From NCBI GenBank assembly GCA_027563935.2, contig CM050448.1:67341843-67405842 (forward strand): a DNA stretch of 64,000 nt. Reading direction: 5' to 3'. Below, piece after piece: positions 1 to 9,225 of the stretch (position 1 is its first letter; every line of letters starts with the position of its first letter). The position numbers and the translations under genes were made by a program. The notes under the pieces are model-generated. The model was given only the letters and a program-made list of their open reading frames with translations. It was not told the origin of the DNA and searched no databases. This stretch comes from Costus lasius. Taxonomy: Eukaryota; Streptophyta; Magnoliopsida; Zingiberales; Costaceae.

Positions 1-474
1 GGCCTAAGCACTGGGAGAAGCCTGCAAATCACATGCAACATATATACATGGACAGTGTGTAGACTCAAGAGGTAATCACCACCTGGTCAAGATGTGATAC
101 CTTGATCTACACCACCCCATAATCACAAAAATCTAAGCGTCTAAGAGTGATGACATCAAGAGGTGGCCCCTGTCCGACCAAGACATGGCACTTTGCGTCT
201 TATATCACTCGTTCTCCCAAAGGGTTCCTTAACTGGACAACACCAGACACATCTTATATCTTATTTCACAAAAGTGGACTCCTAAGTGTCAACTAAACTC
301 TAGGATAGTCATTTTTATCACAATAATCACATCAGGCAGGCTGAACAACAACCCCCTCACATATCACAATACAGGGCTGAAATCTCCAACCCTTAACATA
401 TCATATATAGACTATCCCCTTGAGTACAGTTACACTTAGCCTCAGTCCTAACCATTCCATGACCACAACACATA

Positions 475-577
475 TTATTCGAAAATCACATAACCACATA
501 ATATTCGAAAATCACATAACCACATAATATTCAAAAATCACATAATCACATAATATTCAAAAATCACATAATATTTT
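475..577. repeat. 26-bp tandem repeat, about 4 copies, in GyJ LTR
   Basis: A unit starting ATATTCGAAAATCACATAAC is repeated about four times, the last copy incomplete. It is AT-rich with few substitutions between copies. It is an LTR-internal minisatellite with no visible function. Confidence 0.8.
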
Positions 578-1347
578 ATAGAGTCCTTAGATTTCATGCT
601 GATCAGTTCAGTATAATCATGCTAAGTTATCACCCAAAGTTATCAATCAATATTTCATGTCATTACTTTCTGCATACACCATTCAATTAAAAATACATAA
701 TAATACAGAAAATTCACTAAATTTCGTTCACAATTAACATAAATGCAGAATATCACATATTCATAGTTTTCTACTAGTTCTGATAACAAAAGACAGAAAT
801 ACCCCTAGTTCAAAGTTTAAGTCATACACGAAAAGTTATCCAAAAATTTCGTAAAAATATTCATTACGTCCCTCATGATCCCTAGATTCGTAATTTCAAG
901 TTTTCCCCAATTTTAACTAGGAAATTTACCGAATTACCCCTAGGTCAATTTCAGTCAACAGAAACTTTTATTTCTAAAAATTTCCAAAAAAATACAGTAG
1001 AATCCTCATATACCTAATTTCATGAATATCAAGTTTTCCCCAATTTTTACCCATGAATTTGGACGTAATTTCATGAAGAAGGGTCGAAATTCTCCTTCAA
1101 GCCCTAATCTTCATGCAATTGAAATTCTAAAGCTACATACATGTTTAATCAAAGTCCAATTTAGGATTAAGAGTCTTAAAAACGAAAAGCCCTAATTTTC
1201 ATGCAAGCTAGGGTTTCGAAAATTTGGGAAAAACAAGGAAAACATGTACAATTGAAATTAAGAGATCATGCCATACTCCTATGCATTAATCTTCTCTAAA
1301 ACAAGCAATGCATCCAATTTTCGTGAACTAGGTGAAGGAGAACATCC

Positions 1348-1355
1348 ACTCACCT
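1348..1355 (-). promoter_or_regulatory. Consensus 5' splice-site motif in GyJ LTR
   Basis: The minus strand reads AGGTGAGT, a strong match to the plant 5' splice site, about 530 nt from the LTR 5' end. It follows a GC-rich stretch. The same motif lies at nearly the same distance in the LTRs of GyE and GyC. Splicing is inferred. Confidence 0.4.
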
Positions 1356-1690
1356 TGATTTCGGTTCTTCCAAACCAACACCCTCACGCCACACACTTCG
1401 CCGGAACCACCCAAGAGCCGCCGGAAAATCGCTTCCACTACCTCTTGCCGCCGGCCACAAGAAGAAGAGAAGGAGAAGAAGAAGCAAGCCGCCACCCTTC
1501 ACCCTAACGAAACTCGTGAACAACGAGCAAAGAGGAAAAACGAGGGTGAACCCTCTAATTTCGTTTTCCTATCTCCAAAGAATCCAAACCCATTAGCAAA
1601 CATAAGTGGAAGATCCAATAACCCTTTAGTATAAGTTAATTTCCACTTTCCCCTTATCAAGGGCTCTTACCCTTTTCTAACAAGAAAGAC

Positions 1691-1767
1691 ACCACTAGCC
1701 TAGTGGTGTGCAGCACACACTCTACGCCTTAAGTCGCGGGTTCGAATCCTCACCGCGACACATTTTT
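1691..1767 (+). promoter_or_regulatory. tRNA-like Pol III module (A box, B box, T-run), antisense in GyJ LTR
   Basis: TAGCCTAGTGG at 1696-1706 fits the A-box consensus and lies within a palindromic stem. GGTTCGAATCC at 1739-1749 is a perfect B box, 32 bp downstream. A T5 run at about 1763-1767 could end a Pol III transcript. GTCGCGG and CCGCGAC flank the B box and can pair as 7 bp. It is not a real tRNA: the 5' acceptor strand is absent and the T stem is imperfect. It looks like a tRNA-derived (SINE-head-like) piece, oriented opposite to the LTR. Confidence 0.5.
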
Positions 1768-1894
1768 ACATAGCAGGAAAAAAATGCACAAATCGATACA
1801 TTATCTCAAAGAAAACGTCCACATAAATATCAGATAATCAAAACTTTATTTTTCTTACCTGCTAATAAATTTCTGGATCTTACAGTCGAGTTAT

Positions 1895-3367
1895 GTGGCT
1901 TTCCTCAGAGTACAGTCTGTTTTGTTGCAGAAGATCAGAGATCAGCAGTCTGTGGATCCGAAATTAGCTCAGATCAGGGATAGTTTGGTTGCGGGTGAAG
2001 TTCAGGATTTTAGCTTGTCTGATGATGGTGTTCTCCGGTTCCGTGGAAGGGTGTGTGTCCCTGAGGAACCGAGCTTGAGGAAAGAAATATTGGAGGATAG
2101 CCATAACTCCAAATATTCTCTACACCCTGGTGTGACTAAGATGTATCAGGATCTCAAGAAGAGTTTTTGGTGGCCGGGTATGAAGAAAGAGGTAATCGAT
2201 TTTGTCTCTAGGTGTTTAACCTGTCAGACTGTAAAGGCTAAACACCAGAAGCCTGGTGGTTTGTTGCAGCCCCTTCCTATTCCTGAGTGGAAGTCGGAAT
2301 GTATTAGTATGAACTTTGTGTGTGGTTTGCCCAGAACCAGGTTGGGACATGATGCTATTTGGGTGATTGTTGATAGACTCACTAAATCGGCCCATTTTCT
2401 CCCGATCAAGATGACTTATCCTTTAGAGAGACTGGCTAGGTTGTACATTGATGAGATAGTCAGACTGCATGGAGTGCCTGTTGATATTGTGTCTGATAGG
2501 GACTCTCGGTTTTTGTCCAGGTTTTGGAAGAGCTTACAGGAGGGTTTGGGTACTAAGCTGAGTTTTAGTACAGCATACCATCCTCAGTCTGATGGCCAGA
2601 CGGAGCGTACTATCCAGACTCTAGAAGACCTATTGAGAGCTTATGTGGTTGATTGGAGTTCTGAGTGGAACCGGGATCTATCTTTGATAGAGTTCACCTA
2701 TAATAATAGCTTCCACTCCAGTATTCAAATGGCTCCTTATGAGGCTTTGTATGGAAGAAGGTGTAGGACTCCCTTGTGTTGGGAGGAAACTGGTGATAGA
2801 TTGATTTTGAGATCTGATGCAGTACAGGAGACTACTGATAAGGTCAAAGAGATTCAGGATAAACTGAAGATTTCTCGGGACAGACAGAAGAGTTATGCTG
2901 ATGACCGTCGTCGACCCCTAGAGTTTATGGTAGGGGATCATGTTTTCTTAAAGGTGTCACCTACTAAGGGTGTTATGAGGTTTGGCAAAAAAGGCAAGCT
3001 GAGCCCTAGGTTTGTAGGCCCTTTTGACATTATTGAGAGAGTTGGTCCAGTGGCTTACAAGTTAGCTTTACCTCCTGCTTTGGAGCATGTGCATAATGTA
3101 TTCCATGTTTCTGCCTTGAGGAAATATCATCCTGATCCATCTCATGTATTGGAGTTAGAACCTCTTCAGATTCAGAGTGATTTGACCTTTGAGGAAAGAC
3201 CTCTCCGGATTGTGGATAGAAAGGATAAAGTTCTGAGGAACAAGTCTATACCTTTGGTAAAAGTTATCTGGGGAAATCAGTCGGTTGAGGAGGCGACCTG
3301 GGAGACTGAAGCTGATATGAGGAGGTTGTATGCTTATCTTTTTGATGATATGAATGCTGAGCTTTAG
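1895..3367 (+). pseudogene. pol: GyE pol fragment: integrase with catalytic Asp to Asn change
   Basis: This is a 490-residue open frame covering the end of a gypsy polyprotein: a linker, then the HHCC zinc finger (H70, H77, C107, C110), the integrase core and a C-terminal tail with [16 protein letters not shown], similar to the chromodomain-like tail of chromoviruses. The second and third catalytic residues are present (D201 in VSDRD, E237 in DGQTERT, 35 residues apart). The first should be Asp in ISMDF but reads Asn (N140, codon AAC at 2312-2314), so strand transfer should be lost. The methionine at 1895 is not a native start; the frame simply enters from the GyJ insertion. It ends just before the polypurine tract. 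Confidence 0.85.
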
Positions 3368-3383
3368 AGGACTAAAGCTTTAT

Positions 3384-3396
3384 AAGGAGGGAGGGA
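3384..3396 (+). other. Polypurine tract of GyE
   Basis: A purine run (AAGGAGGGAGGGA) lies directly before the LTR start TGTAAGATCC, the expected primer site for plus-strand DNA synthesis. Confidence 0.8.
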
Positions 3397-3493
3397 TGTA
3401 AGATCCAAGGATCCTAAGTCCTGGTAAGTACTATTTTTGATTTAAATAAAAGTGTTGGCGGGGATATTTTCCTATGTTTTGATCTTGACCCTA

Positions 3494-3590
3494 GTAATTA
3501 ATTAATTAGAGCTTATTGGTTGTTAAATTATAATTAATTAATTAGTGCTTATTGGTTACTAATTTATAATTAATTAATTGGATGTTAATT
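3494..3590. repeat. AT-rich tandem repeat of about 41 bp in GyE LTR
   Basis: About two and a half copies of a unit containing TTAATTAATTAG followed by GCTTATTGGTT are seen. The LTR-internal tandem repeat is imperfect. Confidence 0.7.
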
Positions 3591-3953
3591 TAATCCTTAT
3601 TGGATTTTCGCTTAACTATGGGTTATTGGGTTTACACTTAAATTAGATTTAAAATTCGGATTAATTAGTTAGCGGGTTTAAAATTAAAAACCGAAATTTT
3701 AATTAGGTAATTGCGGTTAGGGAAGGAGAGTTAGCGTTTTTGGCTTGGAGGAAACCTTGGGGGCGGCGGCTTGAAGGCTTGGGCGATCTCTTGGAGGCTT
3801 GGACGAATTTCCCCTTCTTCCTCTTCCTTTTCCCTTGGCCGGCGTTCTTTGGTGTTTGGTGGCGCTTCTTCTTCCATTGGTGGCGACATTGGTGGAATTT
3901 CAAGGCCTTAGACGAGTTTTTGGATCATCTTGGTGTTCACGATTCAAGATAAT

Positions 3954-3961
3954 AGGTGAGT
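3954..3961 (+). promoter_or_regulatory. Consensus 5' splice-site motif in GyE LTR
   Basis: AGGTGAGT lies about 559 nt from the LTR 5' end, after a GC-rich stretch, matching the position of the same motif in GyJ and GyC. It may be the donor of a spliced leader; the acceptor is not identified. Confidence 0.4.
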
Positions 3962-4032
3962 GGGGTGTCTTGTTCGAATTTTATTCTTTTGGTTGTGATA
4001 GATAAATAATTTTGATTTCTTAGAAACTTCAT

Positions 4033-4305
4033 CATGCTAAAAACCAAAACCTAAGATGTATCTATCATGAAGACCGAAATTTGACAACATGAAATTTAAG
4101 ATATCTTTTGTATGGAATTTAGATAGTTTTAAGTCAGTGATTCTTGTGCATGAAATCTTGATAATTTTACCATGTTAAAACCGAAACTCAAGGTGTATCT
4201 TTCATGAAAACCGAAACCTTGCAACATGAATTTTACAATATTTCTTGAATGGAATTTAGGTAGTTTTAAGTCAGTGATTCTTGAGCATGAAATTCTTATT
4301 AACTA
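4033..4305. repeat. 139-bp tandem duplication in GyE LTR
   Basis: Two diverged copies start at CATGCTAAAAACC (4033) and CATGTTAAAACC (4172). Both contain GTTTTAAGTCAGTGATTCTT. The duplication is internal to the LTR. Confidence 0.7.
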
Positions 4306-5684
4306 AGGTTAAAGTTTAAGTAGATAATATGTTGTAGAAACCGTGGGCTACATGCAGTATTATGTGTTTAATGTTAATTTTATGGATGCCCTGTTAAATG
4401 CTAATAATGTTATAGGATCCATGATTGTTTCTCTATGTGCAACAGGTTATATATTTATGACTATGTACCTTTGTTTGAGAAACTTGGGTGATAATTTAGC
4501 AAGGTTAAACCAAACTGATCAGCATGAAACCTAAGGACTCTACAAAACATTATATGATTATGTGGTTTCAAATGTTATGTGTTGTGGTCTGTGTACCCAT
4601 TATGGATAGGACTAAGGCTAAGTATAACTGTGTACTCAAGGGGATAGTCTATATGTGATATGTTAGGGGTTAGAGATTTCAGCCCTGCGTTTGTGATATG
4701 TGAGGGGTTGATGTTTCAGCCGCCTGTTGTGATTATCGTGATGAAAATGACTATCCTAGAGTCTGGTCGACACTTAGGAGTCCACTTTTGTGAAATAAGA
4801 TATAAGTTGTGTCTAGTGGTTGTCCAGATAAGGAACCCTTTGGGAGAACGAGTGATTGAAGCAAAGTGCCATGTCTTGGTCGGACAGGGGCCACCTCTTG
4901 ATGTCATCACTCTTAGACTTTTAGATTTTTGTGTTATGGGGTGGTGTAGATCAAGGTATCACATCTTGACCGGATGGGGATCACCTCTTGAGTCTACACA
5001 CTGTCCATGTTTGTGTTGCATGTGATTTGCAGGCTTCTCCCAGTGCTTAGGCCAGAGCCGGGTTGGACCATAGTGGTCACTCTTGATTTATGCTGGACAA
5101 CAACTAAGTGGTTGGTGTGTTTAGTTAGTTTAGAGTATGGCTCTAGAACTTTGGTTACTTTGGGGTGACATTTGTGTGATGCCTGTACATTTAATTGTTT
5201 ATATGAGTTCTGTTCTTTGTTTTCTGTTCTTTGTTTTAGTTATATGTTGATATAATGTTCTGCTAAAGATTTTTAAAAACAATCTGCATGTATCTTTGAG
5301 TGTATGTTATGGATGGTCGATTGAGACTATCCACTCACTGGGCTGTGTAGCTCACCCCTCATTATTTTCAGGTGTAGAGCAGGGGCGCATTGCCTGAGTT
5401 AGCGTATGTTATGGATATTGTGATTTTCTCTACAACTATGCTGGTGCGATGTATAAGATATTTTTTGTGTTTAGTTAACTGGGGCCGGTTATGGCTAAAC
5501 TTTGTGAACCAGTGTTGCCGGTTGTGGCAGTTTTGAGATTTTGATTTCTGTGTCACCGAGGGCTTTGGCCTGTTTTCGGTGTTTGGGTCATTGATGTTAG
5601 TTCCATGAGTTTATAAAACCGATATTGTGGCTTTGCTTCGAATTTCGATTTGATTCGTATTTTGCGATCTGATTTGATATAAAT

Positions 5685-5830
5685 GTGAACTTGCATATGT
5701 CTAGTGCAAGTATTGCCTGGTGGCAGGTACCCTTACGTGATTTATGGATTTTACGGATTTTATGTGGTTTTGATATAACTGTTGACTTGCATATGTCTAG
5801 TGCAAGTATTGCGTGGTGGCAGGTACATTT
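5685..5830. repeat. Duplicated hairpin unit of about 92 bp in GyE LTR
   Basis: ACTTGCATATGTCTAGTGCA and the following AGTATTGC(C/G)TGGTGGCAGGTAC occur twice, about 92 bp apart. Within each copy ACTTGCA and TGCAAGT can pair as a 7-bp stem. The unit lies near the 3' end of the LTR. Confidence 0.65.
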
Positions 5831-5997
5831 GTGAAATTATGTTTCGTGGAGATTCTATGTATGGATTCTCGAAAATTTTCAGATCGACTTTTCCTGAACT
5901 TGGTTTTACTTAGCATGTGCATCGATCCTGTGTGATAACATCCTGTTCCTTTGTGACTTGTGTTGCTTGTTTGGGGTTAAGATAACGGGATGTGACA

Positions 5998-6052
5998 CCC
6001 AAGGAGATCAACAAGACTCAAGAAGACCCCAATTCGTTATGGGATCAATGCG
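5998..6052. other. Unassigned spacer between GyE and GyD
   Basis: 55 bp lie between the terminal CA of the GyE LTR and the likely start of the GyD LTR. I see no motif or open frame here. It may be the sequence into which one of them inserted, or a sliver of another element. Confidence 0.4.
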
Positions 6053-7138
6053 TGATGCCCCCTTGACATTTTGTGAACTTGATGAAAACTTGTTATTTTG
6101 TTGCATTGTAATATGGTACAAACTCTAGTTTATTTTCAAGCACTTGATGTTATGTTGTAGCTAGGACTAGCCTAGGTTTATTTTGAAGCCTTTGTTTTAT
6201 TTTGTAGTGGTTGTAATAGGTTGTTCTAGCCAAGGTTTATGCACACATGTATTGCACATGCAAGCACCTAGCCTCCCAACCAAGAATGTGACCTTGGCAT
6301 AGTCAAAGACCGTCAACATCCAAAATCAGCTCATGGAGAAGGAACAATTCGAGACATCAACATCAAATTCAAAATCAGCTCACGGAAAAGGTTCAATTCA
6401 ATTCATCAACACCAACATTTCAGCCCAAATTCGAGTAAGCCAGCCTGAGTTCACTCCCAACATTTAGCTCCGGCTAATTTATCACAACCAGCACCGCCTT
6501 CAGTTCAGACCAATCCAGCCATCAAGACATGCTATCAAGAGGCCACTATTCAATCATCATGACCAGCCAACAGTTATTGAAGCCTGCGTGAAGATAACTT
6601 GCATGCGTGAAGACACCGTTTCATGCCAACACCAGGAACAGCTATGAGGAAGCAGCCGCAACTCAGTTGAAGAATGCCAAGGGTCACCCCAAACTAGAGT
6701 CATTGGGAGGAAGGGTTTTAAGCTTGCGTTGTTCACTTGCACATTTTGAGCTGAATTTCTTTGAATCTAAAACCTTGCATTAGTGTGTTTGTCAAGAGTT
6801 GAGCTTGCTCCTCTTTGGGTTGAGCTGGCTCCCCTGCCGGTTACCAATCCATTCCCTCACCTCCATTGCTTCCCACTGCTGTTTGTCACTCCACCCAATC
6901 TTTGCCGAGATCAAAGGTCTAAGAAACTGATCTTTGACACCGAAGTTGAATCACCTTGACGCGTAATCATCAACTTTGAAAGACTTGCTGAAGAAGATCC
7001 CTTGCCATGGAGATTTAGAAGGGGTTCGGCCCCCTTCAGCCCTAAGGTGTTTTCCTTTCAACGTCCCTCATTTTGCGCTTATTTGGTTAGAGGGCTTCAT
7101 ACCTAAGGAGATCTAGGGCTTAGGAATTGCATCCTTCA
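6053..7138 (+). repeat. 5' LTR of GyD, about 1.09 kb
   Basis: The start is placed at TGATGCCCCC because the 3' copy also begins TGATG. The end is at CCTTCA, four bases before the primer-binding site. Bases 6740 to about 7010 match the 3' copy at 12574-12830. The boundaries are inferred and could be off by several bases. Confidence 0.65.
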
Positions 7139-7142
7139 TCAG

Positions 7143-7154
7143 TGGTATCAGAGC
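7143..7154 (+). other. Primer-binding site of GyD (initiator tRNA-Met)
   Basis: TGGTATCAGAGC is complementary to the 3' end of plant initiator tRNA-Met and lies a few bases after the LTR. Confidence 0.85.
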
Positions 7155-7890
7155 ATCCCTTTGGTGCTCGTGTATTAATCTGAAAATCTGGATTTTTTCT
7201 GAACGTGCTTGCCGAAAGGATTCCCCTTCTGTTGCGTCCTTCTGTTGCGTCCTTCTGTTGCGTGTTTTGTTTATGAAATTTCTATTGCAGCTTTTCATCT
7301 GCTTGGGCTTTTCCAAGTGTGTTCGATTGAATATCCCATGTCTTGCTCTGCTGAATATCTCTGAAGTTTGTTTCCGAACCTGCTATTGTCGGCTAGCATT
7401 CATGAATATTGTTGCCTCTGTTCTCGTCAAACCAGCTGGGAGTATTGTTACTTACCACTCTAATTTCCGAGTTCTGATTCCTAATTTCTGAATCTGCTGT
7501 TGTTGATGAATAGGAACCCCACTATTACCCAGTTCATTATTGTGTTACACCTACTAATGTTGACGATTTTGAACCCTATTTACTGTTCATTACCATTTGA
7601 TCTGCCGATACCTGCATTGCCTGCTCAATACTTAAACTGCTACTTTGCTGTGTTTTAAAACTTACCACTGCGTGATTTCATCTGTACCTACACTTGCTAG
7701 TAGTTGATCTGAAAATTTACCCTGTTATTTACTAAAGCTGATAATCTCTAGTTGTGATAGTAGCATCTTGTCACCCTGCATTTAGTTAACTGCCTGCTTA
7801 ATATTGTGGTAGTATTATTACACTTGAGCTGCTTTGTTACACGTGTGCCTTTTCCCTTACTAGTTGAGTGTTTAGTATACCTTATACACC
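7155..7890 (+). other. Untranslated leader of GyD
   Basis: About 735 bp lie between the primer-binding site and the gag start. Apart from a 13-bp repeat at 7225-7263, I see no gene or conserved structure. Short open frames here are not supported. Confidence 0.6.
7225..7263. repeat. 13-bp tandem repeat, 3 perfect copies
   Basis: CCTTCTGTTGCGT occurs three times head to tail in the GyD leader. It looks like a simple slippage product. Confidence 0.85.
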
Positions 7891-9225
7891 ATGGTTGTTC
7901 GCACGAGGAACAACCAGCAAACTGACGAACCTAAATCCCACTTGGCCCAAATGGATACTATCATCAGTATGTTTACTAGCCTATAGGCCTCCATGAAAGA
8001 CCTGAGCCAATGAGTAGGAGAATTAGAAAGGGCTAAGAACAATACTAACGCATAGCCTACCCCAACACCTGAATCATGTCTGGGGGAACTAGCTCAGACT
8101 TAGCCATTAAACCTTGGAAGACCTCAGGAACGCCAATGGGGGGAGGGTACTAGCCGAGACCAACATGACCCTAGGGACAACCCCAGACCTGATTTGGAGG
8201 CTATTCCTGAAGTTAGGGGTGGCCACCAAAGGAACCAGCCATATGCACATAATGGATACTCTCTAGGGGATCCAACCCACAGAACCAACACCCATCATGG
8301 TGAGGATGAGGACATATACCGGAACCTTAGGCTTACCACCCCTATCTTTGAAGGCAGCCTGGATACCCCAAACCTTTCTAGAATGGCAAACTCAAGTAGA
8401 AAACTACTTCATATGGAGTCGGGCACCTGAACATGGTATAGTTCAGTGTGTTAAATTCTTGCTAAGGGGTTCAGCTCAAATGTACTGGAATAGCATAGAG
8501 CTCAAGTTAGCTAGAAGTGGTCTTCCTCCCATCACCACTTGGGAGGAGTTGAAGTGGAAGTTAAGGGAGAAATATGTCTCTTGTAACTATAGGTAGAAGC
8601 TATATGACCAACTCACTAGGCTTACCTAGGGTAGTGATTCGGTGGTTGAATACAATAGAAGGTTTGAGGACCTATTACTTAGATGTGACTTGAAGGAAGA
8701 GCCTTGGCTATCTCTAAATTGATATAAAGGAGGGATTAGGGCTGATATCAAGAGGGCTTTTATCCAGCATAGATGTGAAACCCTAGTTGATGCCTATCAG
8801 CTTGCTATGGAGCTAGAGTATGATCTACAACAATAGTTTAGGTTTCCAACACCTAAGCCTAATTCCTTGAACTCTGCTAGAAAACCAAGTATCCCTGCCT
8901 CCTCCTCTAAGGTGCCGACCCATGAGGGAAGTCATAGAGACAATAGAACTCATGCCCCAGCCAATAAGGTGACTTGTTTTAGTTGCTCCCAGCCCAGTCA
9001 TCTCTCTAGGAATTGTCCCATGAAAGCACTATTGATAGAAGAGTTAGTGGAAGAAGTGGGGGATGAGAATCCTACTGTGAATGAATTTGAACACCATCTT
9101 TATCATCCCGAGTACAATAGTGAGGAAGAACCTCCCCAACTTACCATGGTAGTGAGATGCAATTACATCAAAGAAGTACCAACCGAAGATTGGAGGAGGA
9201 CTAGCTTGTTTACACCTACACCCAG
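7891..9225 (+). pseudogene. gag: GyD gag, decayed
   Basis: The start ATG at 7891 gives MVVRTRNNQQ, a typical opening for this gag type. The frame has stops at 7984 and at several later codons, shifts near 8370, then reads the capsid-like stretch TFLEWQTQVENYFIW at about 8365-8410 and further stops near 8594, 8627, 8719 and 8834. A CX2CX4HX4C zinc knuckle (CFSCSQPSHLSRNC) lies at about 8971-9012, so the nucleocapsid is recognisable. Gag would form the particle and bind RNA; this copy cannot make a full product. The region runs directly into the protease-bearing pol frame. Confidence 0.8.

Larger units (their letters stand above)
1..1884 (-). repeat. Partial Ty3/gypsy LTR (GyJ), minus strand
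   Basis: On the minus strand this begins with TGTAAGATCC at 1884, a canonical 5'-TG LTR end, and runs off the left edge of the window. Bases 1 to about 700 are the reverse complement of a diverged copy of about 4300-5053 in the GyE LTR, so the two belong to related families. It abuts GyE internal sequence at 1885, so GyJ (solo LTR or full element) was inserted into GyE. The expected right-hand target duplication is GTCGA at 1885-1889; its partner lies outside the window. Confidence 0.8.
1885..5997 (+). mobile_element. Ty3/gypsy element GyE, 5'-truncated by the GyJ insertion
   Basis: GyE runs from the RNase H-integrase linker through the integrase, a polypurine tract and a complete 3' LTR. 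Everything upstream in the element lies left of the GyJ insertion, outside the window. The integrase resembles that of GyC (same spacing of zinc finger, catalytic core and tail), so both are probably Tekay/Del-like chromoviruses, although the lineage was not tested by phylogeny. Confidence 0.8.
3397..5997 (+). repeat. 3' LTR of GyE, about 2.6 kb
   Basis: It starts TGTAAGATCC after the polypurine tract and ends at GATGTGACA, giving TG...CA ends. It shares order and partial identity with GyJ. The 5' partner is outside the window, so the right end is inferred from the terminal CA. It carries several internal tandem repeats. Small open frames inside it, such as a tryptophan-rich one near 3740-3952, have no support as genes. 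Confidence 0.75.

Noticed and set aside
1691..1767. A functional tRNA gene
   Set aside because: A and B boxes are present, but there is no 5' acceptor strand to pair with CCGCGAC and the T stem has two mismatches. I list it only as a tRNA-like module.
3740..3952. Tryptophan- and phenylalanine-rich small protein in the GyE LTR
   Set aside because: It lies in the GC-rich LTR part and has no counterpart reading in the related GyJ LTR. Composition explains the frame.
5998..6052. End of a second gypsy polyprotein before the GyD LTR
   Set aside because: One frame reads through the 55 bp, but it is too short and matches no tail seen in the other elements.
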